Below, one piece after another: positions 1-11,580 of a stretch of DNA of 64,000 bases. This DNA is from Heliocybe sulcata (lineage: Eukaryota > Basidiomycota > Agaricomycetes > Gloeophyllales > Gloeophyllaceae). The position numbers and the translations under genes are program-made. The notes beneath the pieces were generated by a model. That model had not been told where the DNA came from, did not search any database, and saw nothing but the letters and a program-made list of their open reading frames with translations. Every line of letters starts with the position of its first letter. Within the stretch, counting starts at the first letter, position 1. The stretch covers positions 852,596 through 916,595 of the forward strand of contig ML213514.1 of assembly GCA_004369045.1 (NCBI GenBank). Direction: 5' to 3'.

Positions 1-865
1 ACACGATCAGGGATGTCAAGGAAATCCTCAAGTCCCGCCGGATCAATCCAGTAGCAGCAATACAGGTCAATCCAAAGTCCTGGCGGATGTCAAAAAAGGA
101 AATGTCATGAATGTCATGTAAGACAACAATGACAGAATGCCAGGAGCACAGGCGCTTCATGAAAGTACGTTTGATATGAGGCATGCTCCCATGATGAGAG
201 GATACTCTCGAGCTTCGTTGTCCTGACGGGTTCGGGTTTAATTCTAGAGTCTTGGAGCTTGAGAGTCGGCCCAGCAGACCTCGTCGTGACGCCAGTCACG
301 GCTAACACGTCCGGAGACTCGGAGGTCGGTGGCTGCCACTTGAGATCAATATTAGAATCTGGCGCACCAAAGCTGATGGGCAGAAACGACTGATGGTGCC
401 AGTGGATTGATGCCCAGTTACTACTGCCTAGAGACGGCACCTAGAGAAACCAGTCAAAGGTGGAGGTCATTCCAAATTACGAGCCTGTTCTGAGATCGTC
501 GAGCCTCATATGAGCAGCCGATGCTCTTGCGGCCATACAGAGGGGAGCAGCTCGTGAACAGAGTTTTCAGAGCACATCAAGGTTCGCTAGATAGAGGTAA
601 TGAGCGGGCGGTGGCGTAACTTAATACGGCAGGCACAACTGACCCTGCAAGCACCGCCACTCTAGATTTGCGTTCCACTCCAGGGATAGGAACTCGAAGG
701 AAACCATTACTGTACGATCACCGGGGCTGGCCGGCAGTACACGCAGGCATGATGAAGCTCGCAAGCGTGGACCAAGAAACTCCTTCTTAACAAGCCACTA
801 ACGTCCCAACGTCTCCGCCATTCGTCCTTTCTGCTACCTGACCCTTCCAGGCTGCAACCATCTCG
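1..865. other. left flank, no gene recognised
   Basis: I see no coding region supported by homology or by a consistent exon chain here. Short open frames on the minus strand (for example about 114-440) have no recognisable motif. The right part should contain the promoter and 5' leader of the transcription-factor gene that starts at 866. Confidence 0.4.
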
Positions 866-3800
866 ATGCAAGGCTTAGGAAATGTCAAGAAGGATACGAG
901 TAGAGGATATGGCCCGGCGCGCGTATCCTGCGAAGAGTGCCGTAGGTAAGTGAGACCGAGACTTCGGAAGTCCACCTTGACGGTGAAAGAAGTCTAACTT
1001 CCGGTACAGAATGAAGTCGCGCTGTGACAAGCAGCGTCCATGCGGCCCCTGCATCCGGCGAGGATGTCAAGACATATGTCCTAACGGTAAGTGATGCGGA
1101 GGTGTCAGTCCAGTTAATATTAACAGTCTTTACAGGGACTCTGCCAACGAGGAGGGGATTTAGGTACGCTCCTATCAGCTTACTCTTAGCCTTTGCCTGA
1201 GCTCGCTCGACTTAGAACCATGTACGCTGACAAGGAAGCGCTGCAGCAGAAACTCGACCCTCTGTGCGATCGCATCCAACAACTTGAAGAGGCTTTGAGA
1301 GTCTTGTCATCCCAGGCGTCTGATGAATCTCACCCTTTACTGAGCGAGGAGCTGCGTGCCATGATACAACCAGACCAATTTCCCGACGCAAGTGGGGACC
1401 CATACTCAAGCTTACCGACTCCGTCCCATTCGCCTCCGCCGTCAGCCTTGATCGAAACACTGAACGAGGATTACGGCACACTGACCGTCGACGAAGACGG
1501 TCGGACCAAGTTTTTCGGAAGGTCTGCAGGTCCCGAGGTATGTCCCCAATTGGCTATCCGGCTTCGAGCTAGATGCTGATGGAAACCTAGATTCTTCTAC
1601 AGGTGAGCGAGAATCGCGCACGACTCCAGCTATCTTGACCTAAATGTTCTCGCAGGTGATGCGGGAGGAGGACACCATCCCACCTGCACATGATAAAGGA
1701 TCGATACTGAACCCCACGCCACAACCTATCAGGCCCCCGCAGACCGGCTATACACACTCGTACGACGAAGGATTCCTATCTCACCTTGAATCATGTCTCC
1801 CCAGCCATCCCCGCGCCTCGGCTTTATGTGAATCTTACCTAGAGCACTCTTCCTGGTTTTTCGGGCCCATCCAGCGTGACGAGCTCATCAACGAGGTCTT
1901 CAGCCCGATCTACAAATCACTCACGGCCCAGAGACAAGGCGGTCCGCGCATGTACAATCCGCTGAAGCTCGCCGTTCTCTTCCTGCTCTTCTCTCATGGC
2001 GCTATCATGGATCTAACGTTGCCACCCTACAACGAGGAGGCGGAGGGGTACTATAAAGCAGGAAGCTCGATGATCACCCTGAGTGATGTCAGTGAAGCAC
2101 CTTCCATAGAGGCTATACAAGCGTTCGGCTACATGGGTACCTATCATATCCTATGCGAGCCCCGTTACGGCCTCTCGAGTGCTTGGCCTTTGATTGCAGT
2201 GGCGATCAAAATGTCTCAATCCGTGAGTACGCTTCACATGTATGATACAGCTGAGACCTCTAATGGAGCTTATAGATTGGTCTCCGTCAGTTTATCTCTT
2301 TGATCCTAATAAGAGAATGATGATGCCAATCCTACCGCACAGATATGGACAGCGCTCACTGGAAATGGGATCCAGTCACTGTATATCGGAGGCGGCTTCT
2401 ATTCTGGGAACTGCTCTCACAAGAACTGCCCATGGTGAGTCTCGTACTGTACGACTTTTCGTCATTTTTCTCACGTCAGGTCTAGAGTCTCAGCACAGGA
2501 CGCCCTCCCAGTACGCACTGGGATTTCATAAACTGCAAACTACCTGTATGGGAGCTTGAACACGCAGCCAACATCCTCGATGCACGTTAGTATGCAGATG
2601 CAGCATCGTCTCTTCCTTTTCTCACCTCTTGGTATAGACGGAGTCCGGCGATACTCCTTCAACCGCGACATCTTGTGGCAAGCGATCAAGCTGACTATTG
2701 GCAGCCAAGTCCCGTCGTACAACACGATCCTCGAGCTTGATCGTAAGATAAGCGCCGGTGGTCCACCGCCAGGCATGCGGACGGAAGGTCGACCTTCTTC
2801 AGAAGGTCCGCATCATGCAGGCCCGTCTCTACCGAAAGATCCGAATGCCCTTTTGGGCATAATCAGTCTGTCGTTTGGTGACTATCATTCCTCTTTCTGG
2901 TTCCCGCTGTCCGTCTGACTTCCGTACCGTGTGCAGTGCGAATGTACATCCATCGCCCATTCTTCGCGAAAGCTTTTCTGGACTACCCTGCAGACCCGAG
3001 CCACAGTCCATACGGCGCTTCTATCAAGATCACTTACGAAGCTGCTGAGAAATTCTTCCAGACGTTGAGAGCGTTATTGCAGGGACGACCCGTACTGTGT
3101 CAACGCTTCTTTTTCCTATGGCTACACGGGTTTTCAGCAGCTGTACGTTTGTACTAGACTATCCTGATACATGACGACTAACGAGGAGACGGATAGATTG
3201 CTGTAGCGTTCGTAGCTATGAAGATTCCAGACATGGAGATGGCTACAGACGCATTTGAAAAGCTGAACTCTGCCATTGAGCTCTTCGAGAAGGGCGGTGC
3301 ACAATCGCACCGTGCTCAAATGTCGTTGGTCGGTATTCTCAGGTATCAATAGTCGGGTATGATAGCTGATCTTTACCCTTATCAGCCTATACTGCGGCAG
3401 CTGCGCCAGAAGGCGTATGTCCGGTTTTCTCATCCACCTGGGTCGGGGTCAGCACAAGGCAACGATGACGCGATGGATCATTTGTCTACTTGGGTAGGAC
3501 GTACGAAGTTCAAACTCGTGTCCAGCCAGGACCCGAGTCCTGCGTCGTCAACCGGGTCGCCGGAATCAAGGCAGGGTGACGTACATACGTTTCCGGGAAG
3601 CGATTTGGCACCGCTATATAATTGGGATCAGGATGTCGGCGCACTGATGCAGAGTACGAAACCGAACCTTCTGACTCCGGCCAGACCCCGTACTGACCTG
3701 TTTATACAGGCGCCCCTCCACAAGACTCTGTCCTTCTCAATGACGCGTTAACGGCTTTCGGTGTTGGGGCTCCGTATGATGTTTGCCGTTCCTACTTCGA

Positions 3801-3966
3801 CTTCGTAGGGAGGGATACCCGTCCAACATCGGTGCCATCGCATCCTGATTACTATGACACTCTAGTCCACGTCCTACGCCCTTCCGGACTTGCTACTGAT
3901 ATGGAACGCATCGCATATCCGTCTGATTTCGTTGCTAACGAGTTTCGCAGGACATCTGGATACTGA
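866..3966 (+). CDS. Zn2Cys6 fungal-specific transcription factor
   Basis: Nuclear DNA-binding regulator of the Gal4-type zinc cluster class. Exons fit as 866-945, 1010-1086, 1136-1163, 1216-1537, 1591-1602, 1656-2222, 2276-2285, 2343-2434, 2486-2585, 2638-2877, 2937-3142, 3197-3328, 3386-3653 and 3710-3966. They give one frame of 796 residues. The zinc cluster lies at about residues 21-50 (CEECRRMKSRC then CGPC and a later Cys in CQDICPNG). It is followed by a short coiled coil (ADKEALQQKL, RIQQLEEAL) and the conserved DGRTKFFGRSAG block. A fungal-specific middle homology region follows, containing IGLH, RRRLLFWEL, RPPSTHWDF and MYIHRPFFAKA. Two microexons of 12 and 10 nt are needed to keep the frame through conserved motifs. 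The start is the first ATG upstream of the cluster. All parts look intact. The target pathway cannot be told from sequence. It converges on the second, minus-strand regulator at 4888-8885. Confidence 0.9.
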
Positions 3967-4267
3967 CGTCCCTCTATGTTGTGAGAACTGTATATGTTGC
4001 AATATAATAATTAAATCACTGTTCTAGTACACGATATTGGGACATTAATTCTAGTTCACCGCACGGCCTTTCGATAACTGTCACTGATATCATTTAAGTA
4101 CGATATCGAAGCTGGGCATCGCGTCGCTGTGACGTCACGAATGCGTCCGCGATTGCGTCACCACGTCTGCGGTTCGTAGATACAAAGAGGGGGGTGTCCC
4201 GACCGCCTCCCGCACGATATCGTAGCGTTTTTACACTTAGCTCCTCGTCAGATCCAGAGATATAAGA

Positions 4268-4754
4268 ATGACCGGACAGGTGTGTTGATTCCATATGCTA
4301 GCAGGCAGATGCGAGCAGCTAGAGGTCACCAACCGCTTCCGACATACTGCTAGCGTGAAGTCAAGGACAAAAATGGCCAGCCAATCGAGGAAGGTGACAA
4401 GGTCGAAACTCGCTTCAGAGGAGGAAAGCGGGAGGGCGTCGTGAGCCTCTTAAGCCCGCGATACGGTATACAATTGTCGACTCAGCGTAACATTTTCAGG
4501 TCGACAAAGTACTCACCTCGACGTCGGACGATACCTCCGATCTTCCAATTGACGTAAAGAACCCTCCGAAGGTAAGTCTCACACCGGAATTAATATCCAC
4601 GCCATTGAACAACTTGAATGCGCCTCAGGTCGTTTTCAGTGATCAGGTATATGTGATAATGGACATGTGTGAACCGTGTTAACACTATTGATTACAGCAC
4701 GGACATACAGTGTCGCACAACCCCGGTACCCTAAGTCATACCGATGAATCCTGA
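4268..4754 (+). CDS. small HVA1/DUF2945-type (hypervirulence-associated Tudor-like) protein
   Basis: A short gene carried by small exons. The core exons 4354-4440, 4500-4571, 4629-4646 and 4698-4754 join in frame and spell the family pattern: EEGDKVETRFRGGKREGVV, then KNPPKVVFSDQ, then HGHTVSHNPGTL. This is the small beta-barrel found in fungal HVA1 and bacterial DUF2945 proteins. Its biochemical role is unknown. The first exon is less sure: ATG at 4268 with ATGACCGGACAG spliced to 4354 keeps the frame and gives 81 residues, and a TATAAG stretch sits just before it. The C-terminal region is complete (stop 4752-4754). No catalytic residues are visible or expected. It sits between two zinc-cluster regulators. 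The domain assignment is firm and the start is tentative. Confidence 0.75.
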
Positions 4755-4887
4755 CTGAGACAAGGTACCATGTATAATCGTCTCCGACAGCCTTGGTGCG
4801 ACACAAATCAAGAATACTATACACTGTCGTACTGACCCTATGTTCGAGACAAATTCGCGCCTTCTAGACTAATGGTTGGTGCATTAG

Positions 4888-7800
4888 TCAACCCGCCGAC
4901 CTGGGATCGAAGAAAGAACCTCGGTATGAACCATCCGCTATGTTGTCTTCCATGTCGCCACTCAGCCAGTCCCTACTCGGCCACTCAGGCTGCACGCCGC
5001 CCTCGGGAGGCAGTGCGTTACTTGGGTGAGCACCAGTCGGGGTAGCACTCTGAGGTGCTCCTGATGCTGAATATTCTCCGTGACTGTATTGCGCGTGTTG
5101 CGACAACGCCGCCGAACTGGCATCTAGGGGCATTGGGCTAAGGCCCAGCATGTCCATCATTCCGTGGCCCAGATAAGCCTCTGGGATGTATCCAGCGCCA
5201 GAAGGATCGATGCTGCTGCCGAGGAAAATGGCTGAGCCCCAAGGGTCTTGCCCGTGGTCATGTCCACCTTCATTACTGGCCGTGGGCTGTGGTTCGTTTG
5301 CAAAGGAGGGTGAAGAACGGGCCATCCAGCTCACTCTGACCCCTTGTAGCAGTGCTCCCGATAGCGCAGCACCCGGCCAGCAAATCTGAACGGATCAATG
5401 ATCGAGAAAACAATCAGACGAGGAACGCTCGCAATACTTACCTCTAGAGCATTCAATGCCGATAGACATTGCGCTAAACCCTGGGAAGCGGGCTCAGTCT
5501 GGACGCCCAGGCTAACTGCGGTTCGTAAGACATCCAGCCATGAGCTTAGAGTGTACAGTAACGTACGCGCCAGGATATGAACGATGCTATCGAAGCATAG
5601 AATCATTCACCTCATCACGCACAGATTGAAACGACAGACACTCACCCTGCGTTCAGTACGTAACAATGTAGGAAAGGAGGCGTGTATTGCAGGGTCGACT
5701 TCTCTCGATAGGTATCGACTGTATATGGCATTAGGCAAGTAATGGTGGTTGAATGCGGATGGGACTCGCCGATTTCACTGATTCTGACAGCAGCAGCGTG
5801 ACAGGTCTCAAAATGTCGCTGGTGGTCTCGAAGCATGGCTCGAGGCACCGCATCTCCTCGTGAGCTGTCTATACGTGAGCCACCCAGTACGTTCCGCTAG
5901 TCGCAGGCATGATGCCGCACCGTTTAAACCTAAGTAGAATGACAAAAGCGGTTAAAGGGTCAGTATTGAGGAATCATGCACAGGCTCAGAACACATACAG
6001 GGCTCGATGCAATATCAACACGGCATACCAATAGTTCACGTGTAGCGCCATCACATGAGGAGGAGCCGCGACTAATGCTGCGGCTGACGAATACTGTAGA
6101 CCGGACGGTAAACCAAAGTACCATTGATGGAGGTGGTTCTCTAGCGTCTGCCACTCGGGCGACGGCGGGCCTGGTCTGATCGTGACTGGATACATGATCA
6201 TGATGATTTCTCCCATAATTGTCGCTACAGAGCAGAGATGGTCCAGTTGTCAATCCAAAAGTAGAATGAATAGGCGTACCCAATGTAGAGGAGCAGATGA
6301 AACAATGAATAAATTCTCCTGCCACCGGTGCGAAAGTAGCTGCAGCCGGATCATCCTGCGTAGGTTGCCACATATCCTCCACATCATCGCCTTGCTACAA
6401 GAGCGAATATCAGTAGGGGATAAGAGTCGAACAATGCTGGGTTTGGGCTTACATCCCAACCATCGAGATTCGGCAAGAGGACTTCGAAATCAGACCCATG
6501 AATGGATGGGGGGCGACCTGCAAGTATCGTTAGAGCGACTCTTGCTAGTCTAGTAGTCGCACACCTAGAAAGGCGCTTAAGTGCCTACAAGGATAGAGTT
6601 GGTCAGCAGCTTGCTATGGGGCAAGAGACGGGATGGAATACCTATCGACAATGCATAACGACCACCAGATCGTCCTCCTTATCTGCTTATCCTTGTTTGA
6701 GAACAGATCCTCTCCCTTAAATTTCCAGTTCGCGGGATCCCAATTCAATCCGAGGTCATACGCCTAGCGTACTTAGTCATATAACATATAACTTAGAAGC
6801 GTCTGATTGGTGAAGACATACCATTCGGATCGCCATGCCTGTTCCCATCAGACTTTCGAAAGACAGAAGAGGGTATATGCGTACCTGTATACAGCCATGC
6901 TTGCTCAGTGGAACCTGAGAATGCGGGTTAGAGTCACCCTCGCACAATAGCCTTCGAGAGTTGAGTACCTAGAGAGAACTCTCGAACACCCATTATTAGT
7001 AGGGACTGGCAGATCACGGGATGGCTGTGGTGCATGGTCTTCGCTATAGCGCGATGAATATAATAAGCACATCGTCCCGAACGAACAGACATACCCACGA
7101 TCTCATGGGCAGTAGCCGCGAAATCGCACCCCAGCTCCGACATGACACCCTCGGGTGGGGTGTTCTCCTTCGAGGTGGCATATCTCTCAGCGATGGCCAA
7201 AACCGAGAGCAGCAGTACTTTTGAGAGGGTCTTGGTTCTAGGACCCTGTGTGCTTTACCAGACCTAATTCAGCATGACCTGACAAAAATGGAGATGCTGC
7301 CTCTAATCACCATTCCCCCTCAAAGCTATGGGAAAGATGCTCATTCAGCACATCATTTATTACGTCCGTACTATTGGTCGAAACATACCCAGCCTTGAAC
7401 TGCTTAATAAACTGCGGCTTATCGATAAGCGGGAAGCAGGGATGGATGTACGTGAAATAGGTTTTGATGAGAGGCTCTTGCTGTTCGCGAGGAGGCATTT
7501 GGATATCGATGTCCTCCTCTTGCGGGTAATTGTGCCGCCCTTCAACAGCTGAGGGCCAGACTCTAGCCATTGGGAATTTCCTGGCGGAAGTCAGTACTCG
7601 GTGTCTCTGCTGGATCGAAGTAAAGTCAATATACCAAACTCCACCTTCATTTCGGTCATCCCAGCGGTCTTCCCCACTGAGGAGGGGATAGCCACTGACA
7701 TTTCCGTGATAGCGAAGCTATTTGACAGTATGGGCATCAGCCAGGACGCGCATATGGTACCAGCACAACTAACCTCTTGAGTCTCATCCACAGACAGATG

Positions 7801-8885
7801 TCCGAACGCGTCCACGGCCTCATCCACTTCAGAATCAGAAGTCCCCTCCTCTAAACAAGAGCACGTAAGCCGCGATGCCGAACGCACGATGAGCAAGACC
7901 AACCGGAGGCGGGAAACATAGAGTATAGCTGAGACATATCCAGCGAGCCGGAAATGTCAGGATCTCCTGCATGAGATCCCTGTTGTTGTGAGGAGGATTC
8001 TGGAGCGTATTCGGAGGCATTCTGAAGCTCCGCGGAAGCTAGGATAGTGGAGAGACGATCTTCCCACCAGCCTAGTTCTTTGAAGGACATCGTGGCCGCT
8101 AGTGAATTCATTAGCTCCGGCATGGCCACCAAGTCTTATTCATGAATAAAGACTCACTTTCATTTGATACGGCTTCTCTGGATACTCTAGACCGCTTTTC
8201 CGGACGGCTCGAGCTTCCGGCTGTTGGCACGCTATTGGTGGTAAGGTAATGGAATACTTCATCCAACGTCGCGCTTGCTGATAAAGCCGCACGGCCGGCT
8301 GGACCCTACACATGAAGCTCAATAAACAGCTACTTGTGTATAGATGCTTTAAACGCACAAAAGGACCATTGTTTACACTGTCCAGAACTTCGCGAGCCAG
8401 CTCATCCTGGTGAAGCAGTTGCACAATCGCTAGAGCATACGGATTTCTTGAAGTCGTTATCGCTGCCAACAGAGTCTCGCAGCGATACCATCTCTGCTCC
8501 AAGGCTTGAATGTATCCTTTAGGCGGGCCGCGCTTGAAATTGGGCCCTTGTGCACAAAATTCATACAAAGATAACGAGGAAACTGCCTTAGAAAAGCCCA
8601 CCTGTGTAAAGGCACTCTGGTCTCTGACATAAGTGCCTAACAGTCCGTTATTGCAATGAGACGGACCCACCGATGCCCGCAGTGTGGCATGCCTGACATG
8701 TGGTAGAATTCGGCAATGGTTCGCATCGTACCTTAGCCCTTCGACAGGTGTCGCAAGCTCCAGATATGGACATTAACATGAGATCTAATGATCTTTCCGG
8801 CCCACATACCTCGCCCGCCTCTTCGTCGATTAGCACTCGTTTCCGGCCCAACGTTGGCCTGCGATTGCGTAGCAGGTTCGGTCAT
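4888..8885 (-). CDS. Zn2Cys6 fungal-specific transcription factor (second)
   Basis: A second nuclear zinc-cluster regulator, related in plan to the one at 866-3966. The start is ATG at 8885. The first exons are 8885-8810, 8757-8671, 8616-8602 and 8546-8359, then one beginning at 8305. The zinc cluster is C-x2-C-x6-C-x8-C-x2-C-x6-C (CDTCRRAKVRC, CQACHTAGIEC) and is followed by the diagnostic KRGPPKGYIQALEQR. The last cysteine is encoded by a 15-nt microexon. Later exons carry LRYHGNVSGYPLL, the activator-family block YFTYIHPCFPLIDK, SLLIMGVREFSLG, AWLYTGMAIRM, AYDLGLNWD, RRTIWWSLCIVDR and HLSAFLGRPPSI. The last exon is 5385-4888 and ends in a Gly/Ser/Pro-rich tail. Frames are open across the exons I could resolve. 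The junction near 8158-8116 and several middle introns are only approximate. Around 20 exons are likely. The regulated pathway is unknown. Confidence 0.88.
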
Positions 8886-9233
8886 AGAGCTGATGGCGGA
8901 TGAGCTAAACTTGCAACCGAACGGGCATCCGTGTCGCAGAGGCTTGGATAACCGACTCGATCCGAGTCACGTGATGGGATTATTTCACTTTAATTAGGGA
9001 AGCGTGACATTTTCACCGTGACCCTGGAACACCACTAACCCGGCCAAAACCCGGCACAATCCATTTGCTGAGCGCCCCCTGCCACATGGACTGCAGGGTT
9101 GCATATAGATTGAATGGCGATGCCTCAGAAATGTTGCTATCATGCAATTAATGTCAATAGAGTCACTCCAAGCCGATCAGCGGGCAGAAATCCTCGAAAA
9201 TTCTCTTGTTGGGCGCACCTTCATTGGTTATAT

Positions 9234-9256
9234 AACCTAGCGAATACACTGTGATG
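9234..9256 (+). repeat. motif copy 1 (AACCTAGCGAATACACT)
   Basis: The 17-nt core AACCTAGCGAATACACT is present here on the plus strand. The same core is present as its reverse complement at 9734-9772 and, with one mismatch (C to A), in this orientation again at 9852-9889. Identity extends a few bases outwards (flanking GGTNANATA on the left). Confidence 0.7.
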
Positions 9257-9733
9257 TAGATATTCACAATGACCCTGGGCCCATTGTTTGGACCCATGAT
9301 GATCCGCTATGTTTACCGCAATCGCGAGCGCCTGACATCCATCTCGAACCTTGCAAGTCTTGTACTCGAATATCCAAAGACAAGGCGACGCTTGCAACGC
9401 ATGCAGGTGCTACGTGCCATGCTCTGCGGCGTTACCTTCAAGCTCCGGAGATTCCGAACGCAGGCCGGCTCCAACATGGCATGGAGACAGCGCCTTCGGG
9501 TGAACGCAGACAAACGAACGCACCGCCTACATGGGGTGCCGCGCCGACTATAACAGGCCAATGTCCTAGCTGGATCCAAAAGCGCAGTGATAATGCGCCG
9601 CACCCTGTTGGCCCCTCCAGAGGACAGTTATGAGCACGAGGTCTTCGCAGATGCAATTAGCAAAGGGTACTTTTGGCAGTAGCAATGGTTCTGAGCCGGG
9701 GTCACTTACATATCTGTTACTATTCTCGTCTTT

Positions 9734-9772
9734 AGAGTGTATTCGCTAGGTTATTTACCGGAGAATTTGTGG
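9734..9772 (-). repeat. motif copy 2, inverted
   Basis: Reverse-complement copy of the motif. Its similarity to the copy at 9852-9889 runs for about 38 nt with few mismatches, so the two could form a hairpin with a loop of about 80 nt. Together with copy 1 it also brackets a 500-bp segment like terminal inverted repeats. Confidence 0.65.
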
Positions 9773-9851
9773 AATACGGCTGTACGAGTTTTGGCATAAG
9801 ATGACGCACCGGCTGGCTGGAGTTCTGGAAGAACCCGACTCTATTCCATAA

Positions 9852-9889
9852 CTACAAAATCCTGGTAAATAACATAGCGAATACACTCT
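9852..9889 (+). repeat. motif copy 3
   Basis: Third copy, in the orientation of copy 1, with TAACATAGCG where copy 1 has TAACCTAGCG. It is inverted relative to copy 2. No target-site duplication could be fixed by eye, so element boundaries are uncertain. Confidence 0.65.
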
Positions 9890-10724
9890 TTTGCCCGTAG
9901 GAGTCGTAGCCTATGATAATCCACGCCACACCAAGTTGGTGGGCCTTTGGTACCGTCTACAGCTTCCGGCGGTAGCAACTGCTGTCTAGACTCAGAAAGA
10001 GACTCGTCAATAATGGAAGGCATTATGCTGAATAGAGGCACACTTGGACTCACTTGCGCATGATGACTTGAGGTCTGCGACACGGCAGATTCATGCAACG
10101 GCTCTGGAAGTTCCGTTCTTCCAAGCACTTCCGCATCGCAAGGTACTAGCCAGCAGATCTTCCTATCACGAGACTTCGAACATGTGTTTGACATCAAAAA
10201 TGTTCGGCAACTAAGCTTTTGACTCTTGAAAGGAGGAGGTTAACCTAGTTCATACTAGACAGTCCGTGTCAGCGCGACAGGTATAGACACCACCCTCATC
10301 CTTGGACTTGCCTGCCTATATGGGCCGACAAATAGCAGCGCAGGAGGCGGCACAGGGATGCGAGTGCTCTGCGCAACTCAACGGCTACAAAGATCACTGC
10401 CCAGAAATGAGGACCTCTCTCAGAACACTTGCGGGCACCGTCAGTTTTATGATCGACAAAATTATGTCCTTCCCATACGTCTGTCGGCCTGTCCCTGCCC
10501 ATGTGCGTGATTGAGCTCGTCCCGCTCTCCGCTAGTCACCACTCTCACCGAGTCCAAGCTTGCCCTGGTTAATTTTGCATTCCGTCCGACTCTGAGCAGG
10601 CACAGAACATGGGTGTGGTGGATAGACGCGTAAATAGTCGTCCTTGGACTCCATATAAACCCGGGAATGTCGAGAGACTCCTTACCTCGCATCCCCAACC
10701 ATCACAGCGTCCAACTGAGCAACC

Positions 10725-11344
10725 ATGCCTTCGTCGCTCGCCTTTGGAATCCTCGCTGCCTTCGTCAGTGTGCTCGCCACCGGCATCAGTGCTGGCCCTA
10801 CTGGCAGCCTCGTACAGCGAGCCTCCGCGAACCCGTTGACCTTAAGCTGCTACCTCGGCGGGCCCGCCACTTGCGAGTGCCCTATCGACGCCAGAGGAGT
10901 ACCCGGCATCCTGGTGAACGTCTTCCCGGGTTACCAATGCGCCTACGCGACCGGTGCCTGCTCTTGGAGCGATATCGTGAGTGCCCCTACAGTCGCGCGA
11001 AAGGAGAAGCTGCTGACCCACCTACCTACTAGACTGGAGCATTACAGAACACTGCCCAAGGCAACTGCCCGAGGATAGCACCGTGCCCTGCTTCCGGGTG
11101 CACTTGTCCCGAAGATCTGAACGGGGACCAGGGAGCCTTGATCAACAGATTCAGCGGATACCAATGCGCATACATTAACGCTGGTATATGCACATACGAC
11201 TCGGTAGGTGTCCCCTATGTGATCCGGTAGTATATCAATATTAACCTGCTGTCGTAGTATGGAAACGTCCAATATGCCGACCTCACGGACGGAACAGCCG
11301 CATGTCCCAGCGCCGTGGCCTGCGACGTGTCCACGTCGGCTTGA
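10725..11344 (+). CDS. small secreted cysteine-rich protein with duplicated domain
   Basis: Three exons (10725-10976, 11033-11203, 11258-11344) give 169 residues. An N-terminal signal peptide is clear (MPSSLAFGILAAFVSVLATG, cleavage near Ala-Gly), so the protein should be secreted. The mature part holds two copies of one module. The first reads CECPIDARGVPG with FPGYQCAY and a final Cys-Ser-Trp. The second reads CTCPEDLNGDQG with FSGYQCAY and a final Cys-Thr-Tyr. Each keeps the order Cys, Cys-x-Cys-Pro, GYQCAY, Cys, consistent with internal disulfides. I know similar modules from small secreted proteins of mushroom-forming fungi but no function. Each module ends near an intron, which fits duplication by exon shuffling. 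A TATA-like stretch (CATATAAAC) precedes it around 10650. Confidence 0.8.
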
Positions 11345-11580
11345 TTTGTGCAGTGATCGTCGCATTGATCTTGGGATACGATGGGCATGCCACTTACTAT
11401 GGGAGTCAATGTCGTATACGGGGTCTGTCGATACTACGGGCAAATGGTGCTTTGGGTAATAACTGGGATACGATGGCATGCGTATAAATTGTACAATTGG
11501 TTGTACTGAAACTGGATTCATGCCCGATCAGACGTGAAACGGTTCGAGACTTTTCCTGCACAAAACTCACGTCTACAACC

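Larger units (their letters stand above)
8886..10724. other. 1.8-kb intergenic region with inverted motif copies, no assigned gene
   Basis: It contains the promoter of the minus-strand regulator and, further right, the promoter of the secreted protein at 10725. Open frames exist on both strands (for example 9269-9553 plus, 9841-10194 minus, and a plus-strand frame at 9303-9630 with scattered cysteines). None shows a recognisable domain or a convincing exon chain. The notable content is three copies of a roughly 25-nt motif, listed separately. Confidence 0.45.

Noticed and set aside
9303-9656. Open frames with scattered cysteines resembling a second zinc cluster.
   Set aside because: Cysteine spacing does not fit Zn2Cys6 and no start or splice sites support a gene.
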